Part shown: positions 53,405-64,000 of the stretch, in pieces
How positions within the stretch are numbered: the stretch's first letter is position 1
Layout: every line of letters starts with the position of its first letter
DNA from: Ilex aquifolium
Taxonomy: Eukaryota > Streptophyta > Magnoliopsida > Aquifoliales > Aquifoliaceae
Length of the DNA stretch: 64,000 nucleotides
Assembly (NCBI GenBank): GCA_951799425.1
Contig: OX637393.1
Coordinates: 15,574,244-15,638,243 of the forward strand
Reading direction: 5' to 3'
Program-made: the position numbers and the translations under genes
The notes under the pieces: model-generated
Databases searched by the model: none
What the model saw: only the letters and a program-made list of their open reading frames with translations
What the model was told of the DNA's origin: nothing

Positions 53405-55896
53405 ATGCCGAGAAGACGTCAATCTTCTGCCGAGGCCCAAGAGGCTGGGACCTCTAAGCCGAGGAAGTATGAGGTCAAGGGTGCCCAGCAAATAGTAAAC
53501 TTCAGAACCCACTACGACATTCCTCGGGATGTCGATATTGACGAGTTTGACCCACGAATCCACCATCGTGACGTCGGCACCAAGGGTGCCATGCCTTTCT
53601 ACACAAAGGTTATCATGGAGGGCAGGATTAGGTTCCCCCTCCCTCCATTACTGCTTCAGTTTCTTTCTAGATTCCGCCTCTTCCCGGGGCAATGTGCCCT
53701 CAACACTTTTAGGATAATCATGGGGGTGTTGGAGCTCAACAGACGCCTCGGGGTCAATCTGGGCCTCGAGGATATCCTCTTCTGCTACGCCCTCATGAGG
53801 GTGATGCCCCAGCAGACTTTTTACCTTAAAGCCCGGGACACGACCATGTACTTAGTCACCCACCTCCCTGACTCTGGCAAGGGTTTCAAGGATGATCTGT
53901 TGATCTTCGGCGGAGCTTGGGAGAGAGGGGTAGGCCCCGAGTACGACGGCTTGTCTTGCCCCAAGGAGTGACGAACAACGAGTACGTCGGCTCCCTCTCT
54001 TCTAGGCTTTTCTTGCTCTTTTTGTCTTGAATTCTTACATTGATTTGTACCTTACAGTCTCCTTTTCTTATGCAGACGTTTCCACTCGTGAATCCGCTCC
54101 TCCAGCGCGTCATCTGGTGAATTTTGCTGATCTCGTAACCGTCTGGGGTTACGTCGGCGACGGTCGTGGACGTGCTGCTCACGTTCTCCTGGACTACAGG
54201 CCAGGATACAAGAATTTTTCCCAACTTCCACAGCCCTACGAACCATCTCGGTGGTCTAACTTCTTCACAGAGGCCCCTGAGCAAGACTTAGAGAACGACC
54301 CTGACAGGGCTACTGAGGCCGAGGTGGAAGGGGTCGTTAGAGTTGAGCGAGAGAGAACCGTCGTCAGAGAGCCCCTTTCTTTAGTTCAAACCGAGGCCAA
54401 CACGGCAGGAAGGGACACTTGGCCAGATTTTGACATACTTCAGAACTTGGACGTGGAGGAAGCGCTTGAAGTAGCAATGACGCGCCAGCCCCATATCAAC
54501 CTAAGTTATCTGAACCGGAGATCTGCTGTCAACGCAGGGAGGGGCCGAGGGTCCTCCAGCGCCGCGCCTCCCGCCACCGGAAGGGCCACCGTCCCTCCGC
54601 CGCCGACTACAGCTCCAACTATTGTTCTGCCACCTGCTCCTGCTCCTGCTCCCACCCTGCCAGTACCGCCTAGGGCTACTGGTCGGGGTGTTGTTCGTGA
54701 TCGAGACCCTCCTCAAGAGGAGGGAAGAAGGGTCCGACACCGGCCTGATGGAACTGGCCGGGGAAGCGGCAGCCAGCAGCCGTAACAAGTTCTTCCTTCT
54801 CCTCCTCCAGTGCCGACATCCACTGCCGAGGAATGGCGCCCCCGAGCCTAGGACAGGGAGGACAGGCCGATCCGGGTCGACGACTCCATCGTCCAGTCTC
54901 CTATCGTTGCTTATGCGGTGAGTGAGACGCTCCACTTCAGGGCGAACATGGAGGAGCATTGTACCCGTCCGACAAACCACCACTTCCGCTCCATCATCCA
55001 GAACTCTCTGGTGGTAAGTCCCACACTTCGCTGTTTCTTTCCTTTCGTTTGTGTGACTTAATCGTTTTTTTCTCTACAGACCGCCCAGCAAGTTTCAATC
55101 ATTGCCGAGCGGTACCATGACCAGAGGCAAAGGCTTCAAGAGTCTGAGAAGCTTAAGGCTGAAGCCGAGGCTGCCCTGGCTACTGCTCGGGAAGATGTCG
55201 CGGCTAGAGATAAGACGCTCTCCTCTCAGGCGGCCCAGATTGAGCAATTGCTTAAGGATGGTGAGGCGGCGAAGGCCAGTGCTGAAAAGCTAAGCGCAGC
55301 CCTCGTTGACGCCGAGCAAAAGATCACCGAGGCTACCCAGCGAATGTCTTCGGCGGAAGCCAATGTGGAGGAGTCGGAGCAAACTTGCTCGGCTCTTACT
55401 CGGGAGCTAGACAAGGTCCGATCGGAGATGGAGGCGAACTGGAAATCGGTGGAGAAGCTCAAGGAGGAGTTCACCGATGACGTCCTGCCAGCCCTCGAGG
55501 AGAACAAAAGAGAATTTTTCAAGAAGGGCTGGGACGGGTCGCTTGGAGCGGCAGGCGTCCTTCCTGATTCGCCTCTATTCCAGATGCACGTTTACGTGCC
55601 ATCGCAAGACATGTTGAGGGCTATGGAAGAGGTCGCTGCTGAGGGTGACTCCAATGCTCAAGCTCACAGTACTGGGGGACCTTCGACAACCGTCGCCCCT
55701 GCCCCTGCTGCCTTTACTGCTGCTGAAGTCGCTGTTGTTCCTCCTGAGGCCAATCTGCCACCCCCTGCCCCCGCCTGAGCCTGTCGCCGACATCCCTGAT
55801 GCTGCCTCCCCAAGCATAGAAGAACTGTTCAGCGAGGCCCCTCTAGCTGATGGGGGCGAGGTCTTCAGCCCCCCTCCTCCAGCGGCTGGGACTTAG
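53405..55896 (+). pseudogene. Antisense gene of E5: gypsy-type transposase-like, 3 exons, damaged
   Basis: Exons 53405-53981, 54076-55013 and 55080-55778. Introns (94 and 66 bp) have GT-AG ends, the first in phase 1 and the second in phase 0, and keep one frame. Exon 1 starts MPRRRQSSAEAQEAG and holds the gypsy-type 'transposase' domain (RFPLPPLLLQFLSRFRLFPG; LKARDTTMYLVTHLPDSGKG). Exon 2 is Arg/Pro/Ala-rich. Exon 3 is a coiled coil (AERYHDQRQRLQESEKL to EKLKEEFTDDVLPALEENKR). Damage: TGA at 53969 just before the first donor, TAA 54783, TAG 54849. A 1-base shift in a C run near 55770 gives an early stop; the other frame runs on to 55896 (ADIPDAASPSIEELF). Domain order and intron phases match the E2 gene, supporting a shared ancestral gene. 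Role unknown. Confidence 0.75.
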
Positions 55897-56728
55897 GAGC
55901 TTAGGAGCTTTATCCCGCTTTCTTTTGATTTCCCTGTCGCTTTGCACTTTATTTTTCCATGTAGCTTGGGGACGCAAGGCCCCTTTTTCCTTTGGAATGG
56001 AAACACATTTTGTCTTATCAGCGTACTTTATTTTGTTTTTGCCTGTCATATCCTGTCGTTGTTTTGCGTTTTAGACAAGGACTGTCCCTCGGGGTTTAAT
56101 AGTAATCAGTGTGTCCATGTATCTTGGTCTTAGAGGCTCCTTGATTGACTAATTCTGCAAATAGTGGCGCCGAGGGTAACTGCTCCGAGGGAGATCACGC
56201 CGAGCCAAGGTGATCTTTCACTTTGGTTAGCTTCTTGCCTAACAGGCGCCCTGTCGAAGGATCTTCCCTATCCACGCCGATTTTAGTTCACCTCACCCAT
56301 GTACTTGTGCAAGCATACCTCAGGGGTCGATTTCGTCGTCCGAGTAGGCACCTGGGAGCTCCTTTTGCCGAGCAGTGGTCAATGCGCGTCCCTTTTGCAA
56401 GGGTCATATTCCATTCAGGGGAAATGCCCCTGTATATGAAGTAAAGTCAGGGATTCTAGCGTCGCGGCCTTGGTTTCAGGAGGCGTACCCCTGTCTTATT
56501 CAGAGCCTGGGGTCCCTAGAGTTTTGCTTTCAGGGGCATGGCATGCCCTGTCCAGGAGGCTGGCTCCTATCTTTCGTTCGGGAGCCGAAGTCCTTAGAGA
56601 CTGCTTCCAGGGCCTTGCCCTGTTCAGGAGGCTGGCTCCTCTTTCGTTCGGAAGCCGAAGTCCTTAGAGACTACTTCCAGGGCCTTGCCCCGTTCATCAT
56701 CATTCATTCGTCATTACAGCGCTTGTTC
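55897..56728. repeat. Hypervariable spacer of E5 with a ~72-bp duplication
   Basis: Lies between the 3' ends of two converging genes. AGGAGGCTGGCTCCT...AGCCGAAGTCCTTAGAGACT...TTCCAGGGCCTTGCCC occurs at about 56560 and 56627, with partial copies further left (56520). This is the same position as the 55-bp array in E2. No gene. Confidence 0.65.
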
Positions 56729-59700
56729 TCAAATATAGTATTTTTTCAAATTTATTACATTCCAAGGGCGAATTACAGCGTTCCCTTCAAGGTCTTCCAA
56801 CTTATATGACCCGGACCCTCCTACTGATGTGACCTTGTACGGTCCTTCCCAGTTAGGTCCCATTTTCCCGTCCGCAGGGTCTCGGGTGTTTGTTACCACC
56901 CTTCTAAGTACGAGATCGCCGATTTGGAATTCCCGGGGCCTGGCTCTTCAATTGTACAGTCTGGATATCCCTTCTTGGTACTTGGCCAATCTCAAGGCTG
57001 CCACTTCTCTTCTTTCTTCTATGAGGTCAATGTCTAAGTCGAGCTGTCGGTCGTTGTCTCCAGTATCGAAGGCTTGCGTTCTTATGGTAGGGAGGTCCAC
57101 CTCCAGGGGGATGACAGCTTCCACCCCGTAAGCGAGAGCGTAAGGCGTCTCTCCAGTTGACCTTCGCGGCGTAGTTCTGTATGCCCAGAGAACGTTTAGG
57201 AGTTCTTCCACCCACTTCTCCTTGGCCTTTTCTAACCTTTTCTTGATCCCATTGATGATGGTCTTGTTTGAGGACTCTGCATGTCCATTGGCCTGTGGAT
57301 ATGCGGGCGTAGAGTAATAATTCCGGATCCCCAGATGCTCGCAAAAGGACTTAAAAGGCCCACTGTTGAATTGGGTCCCGTTGTCTGATACGAGCGCGCG
57401 GGGGACTCCAAACCTCGTGATTATGTTCTTCCAGACAAACTTCTTGGTATCTGTGTCTCGGATACGGGCGAGAGGCTCCGCCTCTATCCATTTGGTGAAG
57501 TAATCAGTCCCCACAATCAAGAACCTCGTGTTCCCGGGAGCCGTTGGGAGGGGTCCGACTAGGTCAAGCCCCCACTGAGCAAATGGCCAAGGACTAGTCA
57601 ATGGATGCAAGTCCTTGGCCGGCTGTCGGACGATGGGTGCAAACCTCTGGCATTGGTCGCATCTCCGTACATAGGCTTGAGCATCCTTTTGCATTCGCGG
57701 CCACCAATACCCTTGGGACATGATACGGTGGGCCATGGACCGTCCGCCTGAGTGCCCCCCACATATACCTTCGTGGACTTCAAACAGGAGGGGTTCAATC
57801 TTATCCTCGCGGACGCACAGCAGATAGGGTCCGGAAAATGACTTTCGATACAACATCTGATCGGGAGAGACCCAAAATCTCGGGGCCTTCAACCTTATCC
57901 TCCTAGCATCCTTGGGGCATTCAGGGAGTTCCCCGGAAATGATGAACTTGATTAACGGATCAGTCCAGCTAGGCGATCCCTCGCCCTCTTGGATGGTTGT
58001 TATCTGACATGTTTCGTCTATGCTCGAGTTGGGAAGGTACTCCACTGTAATTCTTCGCGTGACATCAGAGTCTAATGCTGAAGCCAGGCATGCCAGGGCG
58101 TCGGCATGGGCATTCCGGTCCCGAGGGACTTGCTTAACCTCCACCTTCCTGAACTTTTGGAGTAGAGCCATGGCTATACCGTGGTAGGCCTTCATCCGAG
58201 AGTCCCTCGCTTCAAATTCCCCATTGACCTGGTTAACTACTAGCATGGAATCGCATTGCACAGCGAGTTCGGCTGCCCCCGCTGCGTCAGCGAGCTTGAG
58301 CCCAGAGGTCAGGGCTTCGTATTCAGCTTCGTTGTTAGATGCTTTGAAACCCAGTCGCACAGCTTGTTCCGTGATCCTCCCCTCTGGGGAGATTAATAGT
58401 ACTCCGATTCAGGAACCCCTGCTGTTAGAGGATCCGTCCACACAGAGGTTCCAGGAACCTTGACTATCCATCGGGGGTAACTCAAGGGGGAAATGTTCCT
58501 CCGGCAGACGGGGTTCCCCGGAAAACTCGGCTATGAAGTCGGCCAGTACTTGCCCCTTGATGGCAGTACGAGGTTTGAAATGTACTTCGTGTTCTCCTAG
58601 CTCCACCGCCCATTTGGCTATTCTTCCCGAGAGGTCCGCCCTTCTCAGGATTGCTTTCAGTGGCTGATCAGTCAAGACCGTGATCGGGTGTGCTTGGAAG
58701 TAATGTCTTAGTTTCCTCGCGGCCGTGACAAGCGCTAATGCCAATTTTTCTAGGGGGAGGTATCTGGTCTCGGCGCTCAGCAGCGCCTTGCTCACGTAGT
58801 ACACTGGCTTCTGTCTCCGCTCGTGTTCATGGATCAATACCCCACTAACCGCGAACTCAGACACGGCTAAATACAAGAACAACATTTCTCCTCTTGTCGG
58901 GACAGACAAAGTTGGGAGGACCCGGAGGTACTCCTTGATCCCGCCAAGTGCGCTCTCGCATTCTTGATCCCAGGTATTCTACCCAGATCTCTTGATGGCT
59001 TCAAAGAAGGGTCTGCATTTGTCCGACGAGCGGGAGATGAATCGGTTCAGCGCGGCCAACATCCCTGTAAGTTTTTGGACTTCGCGTACCGTTCGGGGAC
59101 TCCGCACAATCATAATGGCTTGTATTTGCTCCGGGTTCGCCTCTACCCCACGACGGCTAACGAGGTACCCAAGGAATTTTCCAGACCCTACTCCGAAGAC
59201 GCACTTAGCCGCGTTCAGTTTCAGCCCGTTTGTTCGGAGGGTAGAGAAGGTGATCCCTAGGTCTGTGAGATGATCATTTTCGTCCCTGGTTTTTACCAAC
59301 ATGTCGTCAATATATTCGATTCACGATCTATTCTTTGAATATTCGATTCATGAGCCTTTGATAAGTGGCCCCCGCGTTCTTTAGGCCAAAAGGCATGACT
59401 TTGTAGCAGTAGACCCCTCCTAGGGTGATAAAGGCGGTCTTCTCCTGGTCTTCAGGATGGAGGGGGATCTGGTGGTAACCTGCCCTGGCGTCGAGGAAAG
59501 ACATGTGCCGATGCCCTGCTGTGGCGTCCACCAGTTGGTCCACTTTTGGCAGAGGGAAATCGTCTTTGGGGCAGGCTTTGTTTAGATCAGTAAAATCCAC
59601 GCAAACGCGCCATTTACCTTCCTTCTTTTTCGCACAAACCGTGTTGGATAACCATTCCGGGAACTGGACTTCTCGAATGGTGTCAGCCTCCAGGAGCTTG

Positions 59701-60899
59701 TCCACCTCGTCATTTACCGCTTGCGCATGATGTGGGGCCGCCCGCTGGGGTTTCTGTTTCACCGGCTTATGAGCGGGGTCGACGTGAAGTCTATGAGTCA
59801 TGACATCGGGACTTATTCATTTCATGTCAGTGGCCCTCCAGGCGAACACATCCACATTCTTCCTCAAAAACTCCGCCATGGCTTCTTGTTCAGCAATCGG
59901 CATAGAAGAGCCAATTAAGAAGTACCTGTCTTCATCTCCGTTAACTAAGAATATTTTGCGGAGGTCCTCCACCGAGCGATCTGCCAAGTCTAGCCGTGGT
60001 TCATCGACCCCCAGCCGATCGGACTGTAATTGCTATTTGTTTAAGACCTCGTCGGGGTCCCGCTCCTTCTCCTTGCCGGCAACCCCTGCCCTTACTGCAG
60101 AATAGAAACAACTTTTGGCAGACGCTTGGTCTCCTCGGATTTCCTTAATCCCCTCTGGGGTGGGGAACTTCAACTTCTGGTGATAAGTCGAGTGTACTGC
60201 ATCCAATGCATGCAACCAGGCTCGTCCCATGATGACGTTGAAGGGCGAGTCTGAGTCGATCACCACAAACTCCGTGTCAATCGTAACTGGCCCGGCGATA
60301 ACCGGCATCGTGATTTTCCCCAAGGGCACGGCGTATGAGCCGTTAAATCCAACAAGGGGAGTGCTGACTTTGGCAAGATCCGAGCAACTGAGTCTCATAC
60401 GTTTCAGGACTTCAAGGTACATCACCTCGGAAGAACTTCCGGAGTCTATTAACACCCTCTTGACGTCAAAGTCGCCGATTTTTAAAGTTAGCACCAAGGC
60501 ATCTTTGTGGGGGAGGACCACGTCAGCTAGGTCGGCGTCGGAGAACATGATGTCCCCTTTGCTAGTCCGGGGCCTCTTGTCTGACCGCCCTCCGTCCGTC
60601 CCATCTACCCTCTTTGTAAACGCCACCCTCTTAAGGTCGGATTTGAGGGTTCTAGACGTTGGGCGTTCCAGGGGGCAGACGTGAATGACGTCAATTACGT
60701 TACGCCGGGCAACGACTTGGTCACCCGCCCCTTGATTCTCCACAGGAGTTGGGCCCTTGACGTATTCCTTCAAATGTCCGTCTTGTACTAGCTTCTTCAA
60801 AAAAGACTTATAGACTCTGCAATCTTCGGTGCGATGCCCAAAATCTTGGTGATATGAGCACCTTGCTCTCTGGTTCCGGGTAGAGGGATCACCTAGCAT
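56729..60899 (-). pseudogene. Pol polyprotein region of E5
   Basis: From right to left: knuckle CSYHQDFGHRTEDC (about 60860); protease RVLIDSGSSSEVMYLEVLKR (about 60465); RT (VDFTDLNKACPKDDFPLPKV near 59600; YIDDMLVK near 59310); RNase H (QKPVYYVSKALLSAETRYLP; DFIAEFSGEPRL near 58515); second archaeal-type RNase H (LCVDGSSNSRGS then FKASNNEAEYEAL, VQCDSMLVV); integrase (HEGICGGHSGGRSM; WGLDLVGPLP; VSDNGTQFNS; ANGHAESSNKTI). The C-terminal part ends INLKKYYI with a stop at 56731-56729. Frame breaks occur near 60033, 59328, 58979, 58430 and 56950; the integrase block alone is open for 470 codons (58360-56948). All catalytic signatures survive but the gene is dead as read. Confidence 0.9.
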
Positions 60900-62301
60900 C
60901 TTGGGGGGTCATTTGAAGAAAGGTTGCCCCTGAATCTTACGGAGAAGCCTATAAATGGGCTCCTTGAACAGGGTATGAACCCCTTTGAAAGATTCTCTCG
61001 ACGGGGGCCTGAGTCCCCTCTGGGGAGGGGTTGTCTCCCTCTCTCTTTCCTTCCTCTTGGGGGTGGGAGCTTTTCCCTTGGTCCCCATTGTCTCATCCTC
61101 TATCCGGGAATACTTGTTTATCTGGGACATAAGTTCCCCCATATCCGTTGGCCTCTTCTTGGTCAAGGACCTGTAGAGGTCGGAGTCTCGCGACAGGCCC
61201 AGCCTGAAGGAGGCTGCCGCCATCACTTCGGAACATCCTTCCACCTCGTTCACTTCCTCCCAGTATCGTGCTGCATATTGGTGGAGCGTTTTTCCTTCCT
61301 TCGCTTCAAGGTTAGTAAAGAACCGACATATTTGGGGCGCCTACTCCCCGTGATAAACCTGGCGGAAAATTGATCGGTCAATTCCTTCCAAGACCCTATG
61401 GTACCGGGAGGGATGGTTTCGAACCACTTCATGGCGGAGTCTCCCAAGCTCATTGAGAACACCCGGCATAGTAGTTGACAATCGGCATAGTAGAGGGACA
61501 TCATCTGTTTGTATTGCCTGAGGTGAGCCTCTGGGTCAGAACGCCCATCGTACATCTTGAATCTCGGCACCACGAAATTCCTCGGTACCTCCATTTCCGT
61601 AATATTTCTTGTGAAAGGTGATTGAATAACCTCATCGTCTGCATCCTTCCCACGGATGGTTCTTTCCCTTGTGGAATGCAACCGAACCCTGAGGTCCTCA
61701 TCTCGTGCAGGGCGTACTCCGCTTTTTCGGTGGCGGTCAGCAATTTCCACCGCTCTAGGATGTCGGGTAGAGAGGGTGGAATCCTCTTCGGATTCTTCTC
61801 CGCCTCCTCGCCCGGACAGATTCCTGCGAAGGTCGTCCCAAGCCAGAGACCTGGGTTTTTTGGCTGGGACCTCATGGGCTTGCCCGCGAACCCTTGAGCG
61901 TTGTGGGGCCCTAGAGCTTTCCGCCCTACTGCTCAGGAGTTTCTTAAATCCTCCGGTCCAACCTCCCTGATGGAGGGTTCATGGGACCTCTCCAAATCCC
62001 GGGATCCTCTGCCGGAGGGGGCGAATTCTTCAAGACGGTTGAGGACATTCACGTTGTCTTCTTCCAACTGCCGCAGTCTGTCTCCAATTTTTTCCTCAAT
62101 CACTTCGGCTAGTTGGCGAGCCAATGGGGCGGATTTCCCAGATCCGATGCCCATGCTAGTTGGATTGGTGTGTCCTTTCGAGTGGGTAGAAAAACCTTTG
62201 TTGACGCTGTCAATAGGGTCTCTTGTCCTTGACATAGTTCGTGCCGGCAAACCGGCATTCTTCTGCTGGTGGCCCTTGCCTTTCTGATGATTATTCACCA
62301 T
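60900..62301 (-). pseudogene. Gag of E5
   Basis: Begins at ATG 62301 (MVNNHQKGKGHQQKNAG), 33 bp inside the PBS. A coiled Glu/Leu segment (ARQLAEVIEEKIGDRLRQLE) precedes the capsid domain (FKMYDGRSDPEAHLRQYKQM, DSAMKWFETIPPGTIGSWKE; about 61600-61390) and a charged Lys/Arg/Glu linker. Frames change near 61930, 61750, 61290 and 60905, so it is not translatable as a whole. Confidence 0.85.
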
Positions 62302-62333
62302 GGTCACTACGCTTCAGAAAGTTTGAATCGACT

Positions 62334-62350
62334 TCCCACAAACGGCGCCA
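62334..62350 (-). other. Primer binding site of E5
   Basis: The minus strand reads TGGCGCCGTTTGTGGGA, three bases after the LTR end; a variant of the sites of E2 and E3. Confidence 0.85.
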
Positions 62351-62353
62351 AAT

Positions 62354-63590
62354 TGTGCCCACAGATTTTCGCACAATGATTTATGGAAGGCAGATCTCTC
62401 TCTTGGTGAACTCGCGCCGGTCTCGAACGTCGACGATCCCCCAACAAGGCGAGGGTTGAGAGGGCCAAAGGGCCTGATGGAATGGTGATGAATCGTTCCT
62501 ATGGGTCCCTCGATCTTCCAGGCTGTCCGACAGGGTTCCGACCTGATGGGTGAGATCTTCCGCTGCAAGGAATAGGTTGAGAGGGCCAAAGGAGGTCTAA
62601 GGAGTGGTGATGAATTGTTGTTATGGTCGATCGACGTCTTAGGCGGGCCTAGATGGGTTCCTGATACACAGAAAACGGGTCAGAAAGGGTGCCAGAGTGT
62701 TTTTCGGCGTATCCCCTCCAACGATCAAGTCAGTTCTCTGTGAATGGGGAAGAAGAAAACACTATATGACTCTTGAGAGTTGTTCTTACGTACCTTTGCA
62801 ATGTGTTTTTGGGAGCTATTTATACCCACCCGGACTCATCATTGCTGACAGTCTAGAAATTAGGTAGCGTTCAGAGATGGGGTAGCATGCCCCCTATTTC
62901 GTATGGGGAAGACCCCATTATTAACTGCTCGGATCCCTGAGCAATCAAAGCTCTTCCTTCTATGCAAGGACATTGAATGCTCAGCTCCCGGGGCATTTAA
63001 TGTTCTTCTTTCGAGGATGGGTCATTAACTGCCTCGGCGTGGGGGCATTTAATGCCCATCACTTCTCGGTTTCCTGTGTCCTTGCAGACATCCCATCAGG
63101 CGGGAACTCATTAAATACTTGCTTGTAACTGCCGTATATCAACAAGGGCGGTCTCGTCCGCCTGCAACTAATCATACGCTTTTTTGCCACGTGTCTTGCT
63201 CTCCTTGGAGGGGCGTCCTGTTGGCCATGACGCTCTGACTCCCTTGTGCAGAGTGCCCTCATGATTCCTAGACTAGTCGAGGTAGGACAGCTGTCAGTGA
63301 CTTTTTCAGGAGTAGGAGTCATGCGTCAGGGTCACTGCTTTAGTTAGCATCCCTCAGCGCCGAGGGAAAATGATGACCCTTTGATGAGTGTACTCTCGGG
63401 GCCGAGGGTACGCAGTCGGAGCTGAATAATCCTTTTCCACCGAGGCTACGTCGTGTCTGAGAACACGTGTCCCCGACGTGGGTGACGGCATCAGTGGCGC
63501 CGAGGCCACGTGTCATCGTCGTGGAAGCAGACGCTTGTAATGCCGAGGCCACGTGTCCTGATCTGCTCTGATCTCAGAAATGTCCCATCA
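62354..63590 (-). repeat. 5' LTR of E5
   Basis: 1237 bp, closely similar to 51577-52811. TATAAATA on the minus strand at 62824-62817. Followed on the right by target duplication GAATT. Confidence 0.95.
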
Positions 63591-63595
63591 GAATT

Positions 63596-63680
63596 AACAA
63601 CAAAGTTCCTGCAGAATATATCACTAAGCCAACGCTAAAAGATGACGTAAAGAAAATATGGCATATAGATTTTGAAGAGC
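63596..63680 (-). mobile_element. LINE remnant, piece 3
   Basis: The minus strand reads RWLSDIFCRNFVV and continues without a break, across the E5 insertion, into NSMKELPSLL at 51576. This is the end of the zinc-binding region of the LINE protein. A stop lies just upstream, and no similarity is evident beyond about 63680, so the LINE is truncated here. Confidence 0.55.
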
Positions 63681-63693
63681 TCGGAATTATGCA

Positions 63694-64000
63694 GAGAGAA
63701 CAAACAAGTACGAGAGACCACCATTGTTCGATGGTACCCATTATGCGTTTTTGATGGCTCGTATGAGAGATTTTCTAAATTCAATAGATAAACGTGTGTG
63801 GTTAATTGCTAAACTTGGTTAGACCGCCCCCATGATGTATATGACTATTGGAGTTGACACCACCATGCTCATGGAGAAAGGATAACAATGAGTCTATTGG
63901 GTGTAACTCAAATGGCTTGAATGCTATATTCAATTTATCCACCTCCTCCTTTTCATTTTCCAGCAAGCTGAGGTTCTTTACATTGACAACAATAAACCAG
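63694..64000 (+). pseudogene. Ty1/copia gag N-terminal fragment
   Basis: Reads YERPPLFDGTHYAFLMARMR then DFLNSIDKRVWLIAKLG, the N-terminal copia gag pattern. It then breaks: a stop at about 63822, and GVNSKALNAIF-like residues recovered only in another frame near 63890. Continues off the window edge. Confidence 0.65.

Larger units (their letters stand above)
51577..63590 (-). mobile_element. E5: full-length Tat-clade retrotransposon, minus strand, 12.0 kb
   Basis: LTRs are 51577-52811 and 62354-63590. Target duplication GAATT lies at 51572-51576 and 63591-63595. PBS (62350-62334) and polypurine tract (52824-52812) are oriented right to left. Gag, protease, RT, RNase H, second RNase H and integrase follow on the minus strand, all broken. 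A spliced gene runs on the plus strand next to the 3' LTR. The plan equals E2 but the families are diverged. Confidence 0.95.

Overview
This is plant nuclear DNA that consists almost entirely of nested transposable elements. The evidence is three clades of LTR retrotransposon (Ty3/gypsy Tat, Ty3/gypsy Athila-like, Ty1/copia), a LINE tail, CACTA, hAT, Mutator-type and Helitron DNA transposons, GT-AG introns of 66-94 bp and AT-rich spacers. It looks like a flowering plant with a repeat-rich genome; I cannot name the species. No intact host gene is evident. The nearest candidates are an 81-residue coiled-coil reading frame at 25.4 kb and F-box/LRR gene debris carried inside a CACTA element.

Layout. 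1-2164: minus-strand Athila-like remnant (gag start, primer binding site (PBS), LTR). 3310-6794: tail of a Tat element, E1 (24-bp and 101-bp tandem repeats, antisense-gene debris, 3' LTR). 6827-20403: E2, a complete, young Tat element with target duplication GATGA, a 1823-aa gag-pol, a 55-bp hairpin minisatellite and two antisense genes. 20404-31400: AT-rich spacer with a foldback element (two copies), tandem Helitrons, MITEs, a solo LTR, a 21-bp minisatellite, the small coiled-coil ORF and a CACTA element (28094-31176) that holds a hAT MITE and host gene fragments. 31406-35395: E3, a gag-only Tat-like element. 36612 onward: a minus-strand LINE 3' end. It was split first by a copia element (36693-50856), which itself carries an Athila-like deletion derivative, E4 (42369-50170), in its 3' LTR. 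It was split again by a second full-length Tat element, E5 (51577-63590, minus strand). 63694-64000: start of a copia gag.

How the parts work together. E2 and E5 share one plan: LTR, PBS, gag-protease-RT-RNase H-second RNase H-integrase, a hypervariable tandem-repeat zone, then a gene on the opposite strand reading back from the 3' LTR. In E2 the main antisense gene can be joined over three phase-perfect GT-AG introns into a 792-aa protein (gypsy-type 'transposase' domain, Ser/Pro linker, coiled coil, acidic tail). E5 has the same domain order, with its first intron in the same phase and its last intron at the same place before the coil. Both antisense genes lie behind a TATA box with upstream CACGTG motifs. 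E2 also has a second, broken antisense gene of the same family. This antisense gene module is the most interesting system in the window; such antisense ORFs are known in Tat elements, but the tandem pair and matching splice plan deserve a closer look.

Insertion order follows from target duplications: LINE before copia before E4; LINE before E5; E1 before E2; 21-bp minisatellite before CACTA before hAT MITE. Several dead reading frames (E3 gag, E4 gag-protease, E2 second antisense gene) carry only in-frame stops, mostly of the C-to-T or G-to-A type.
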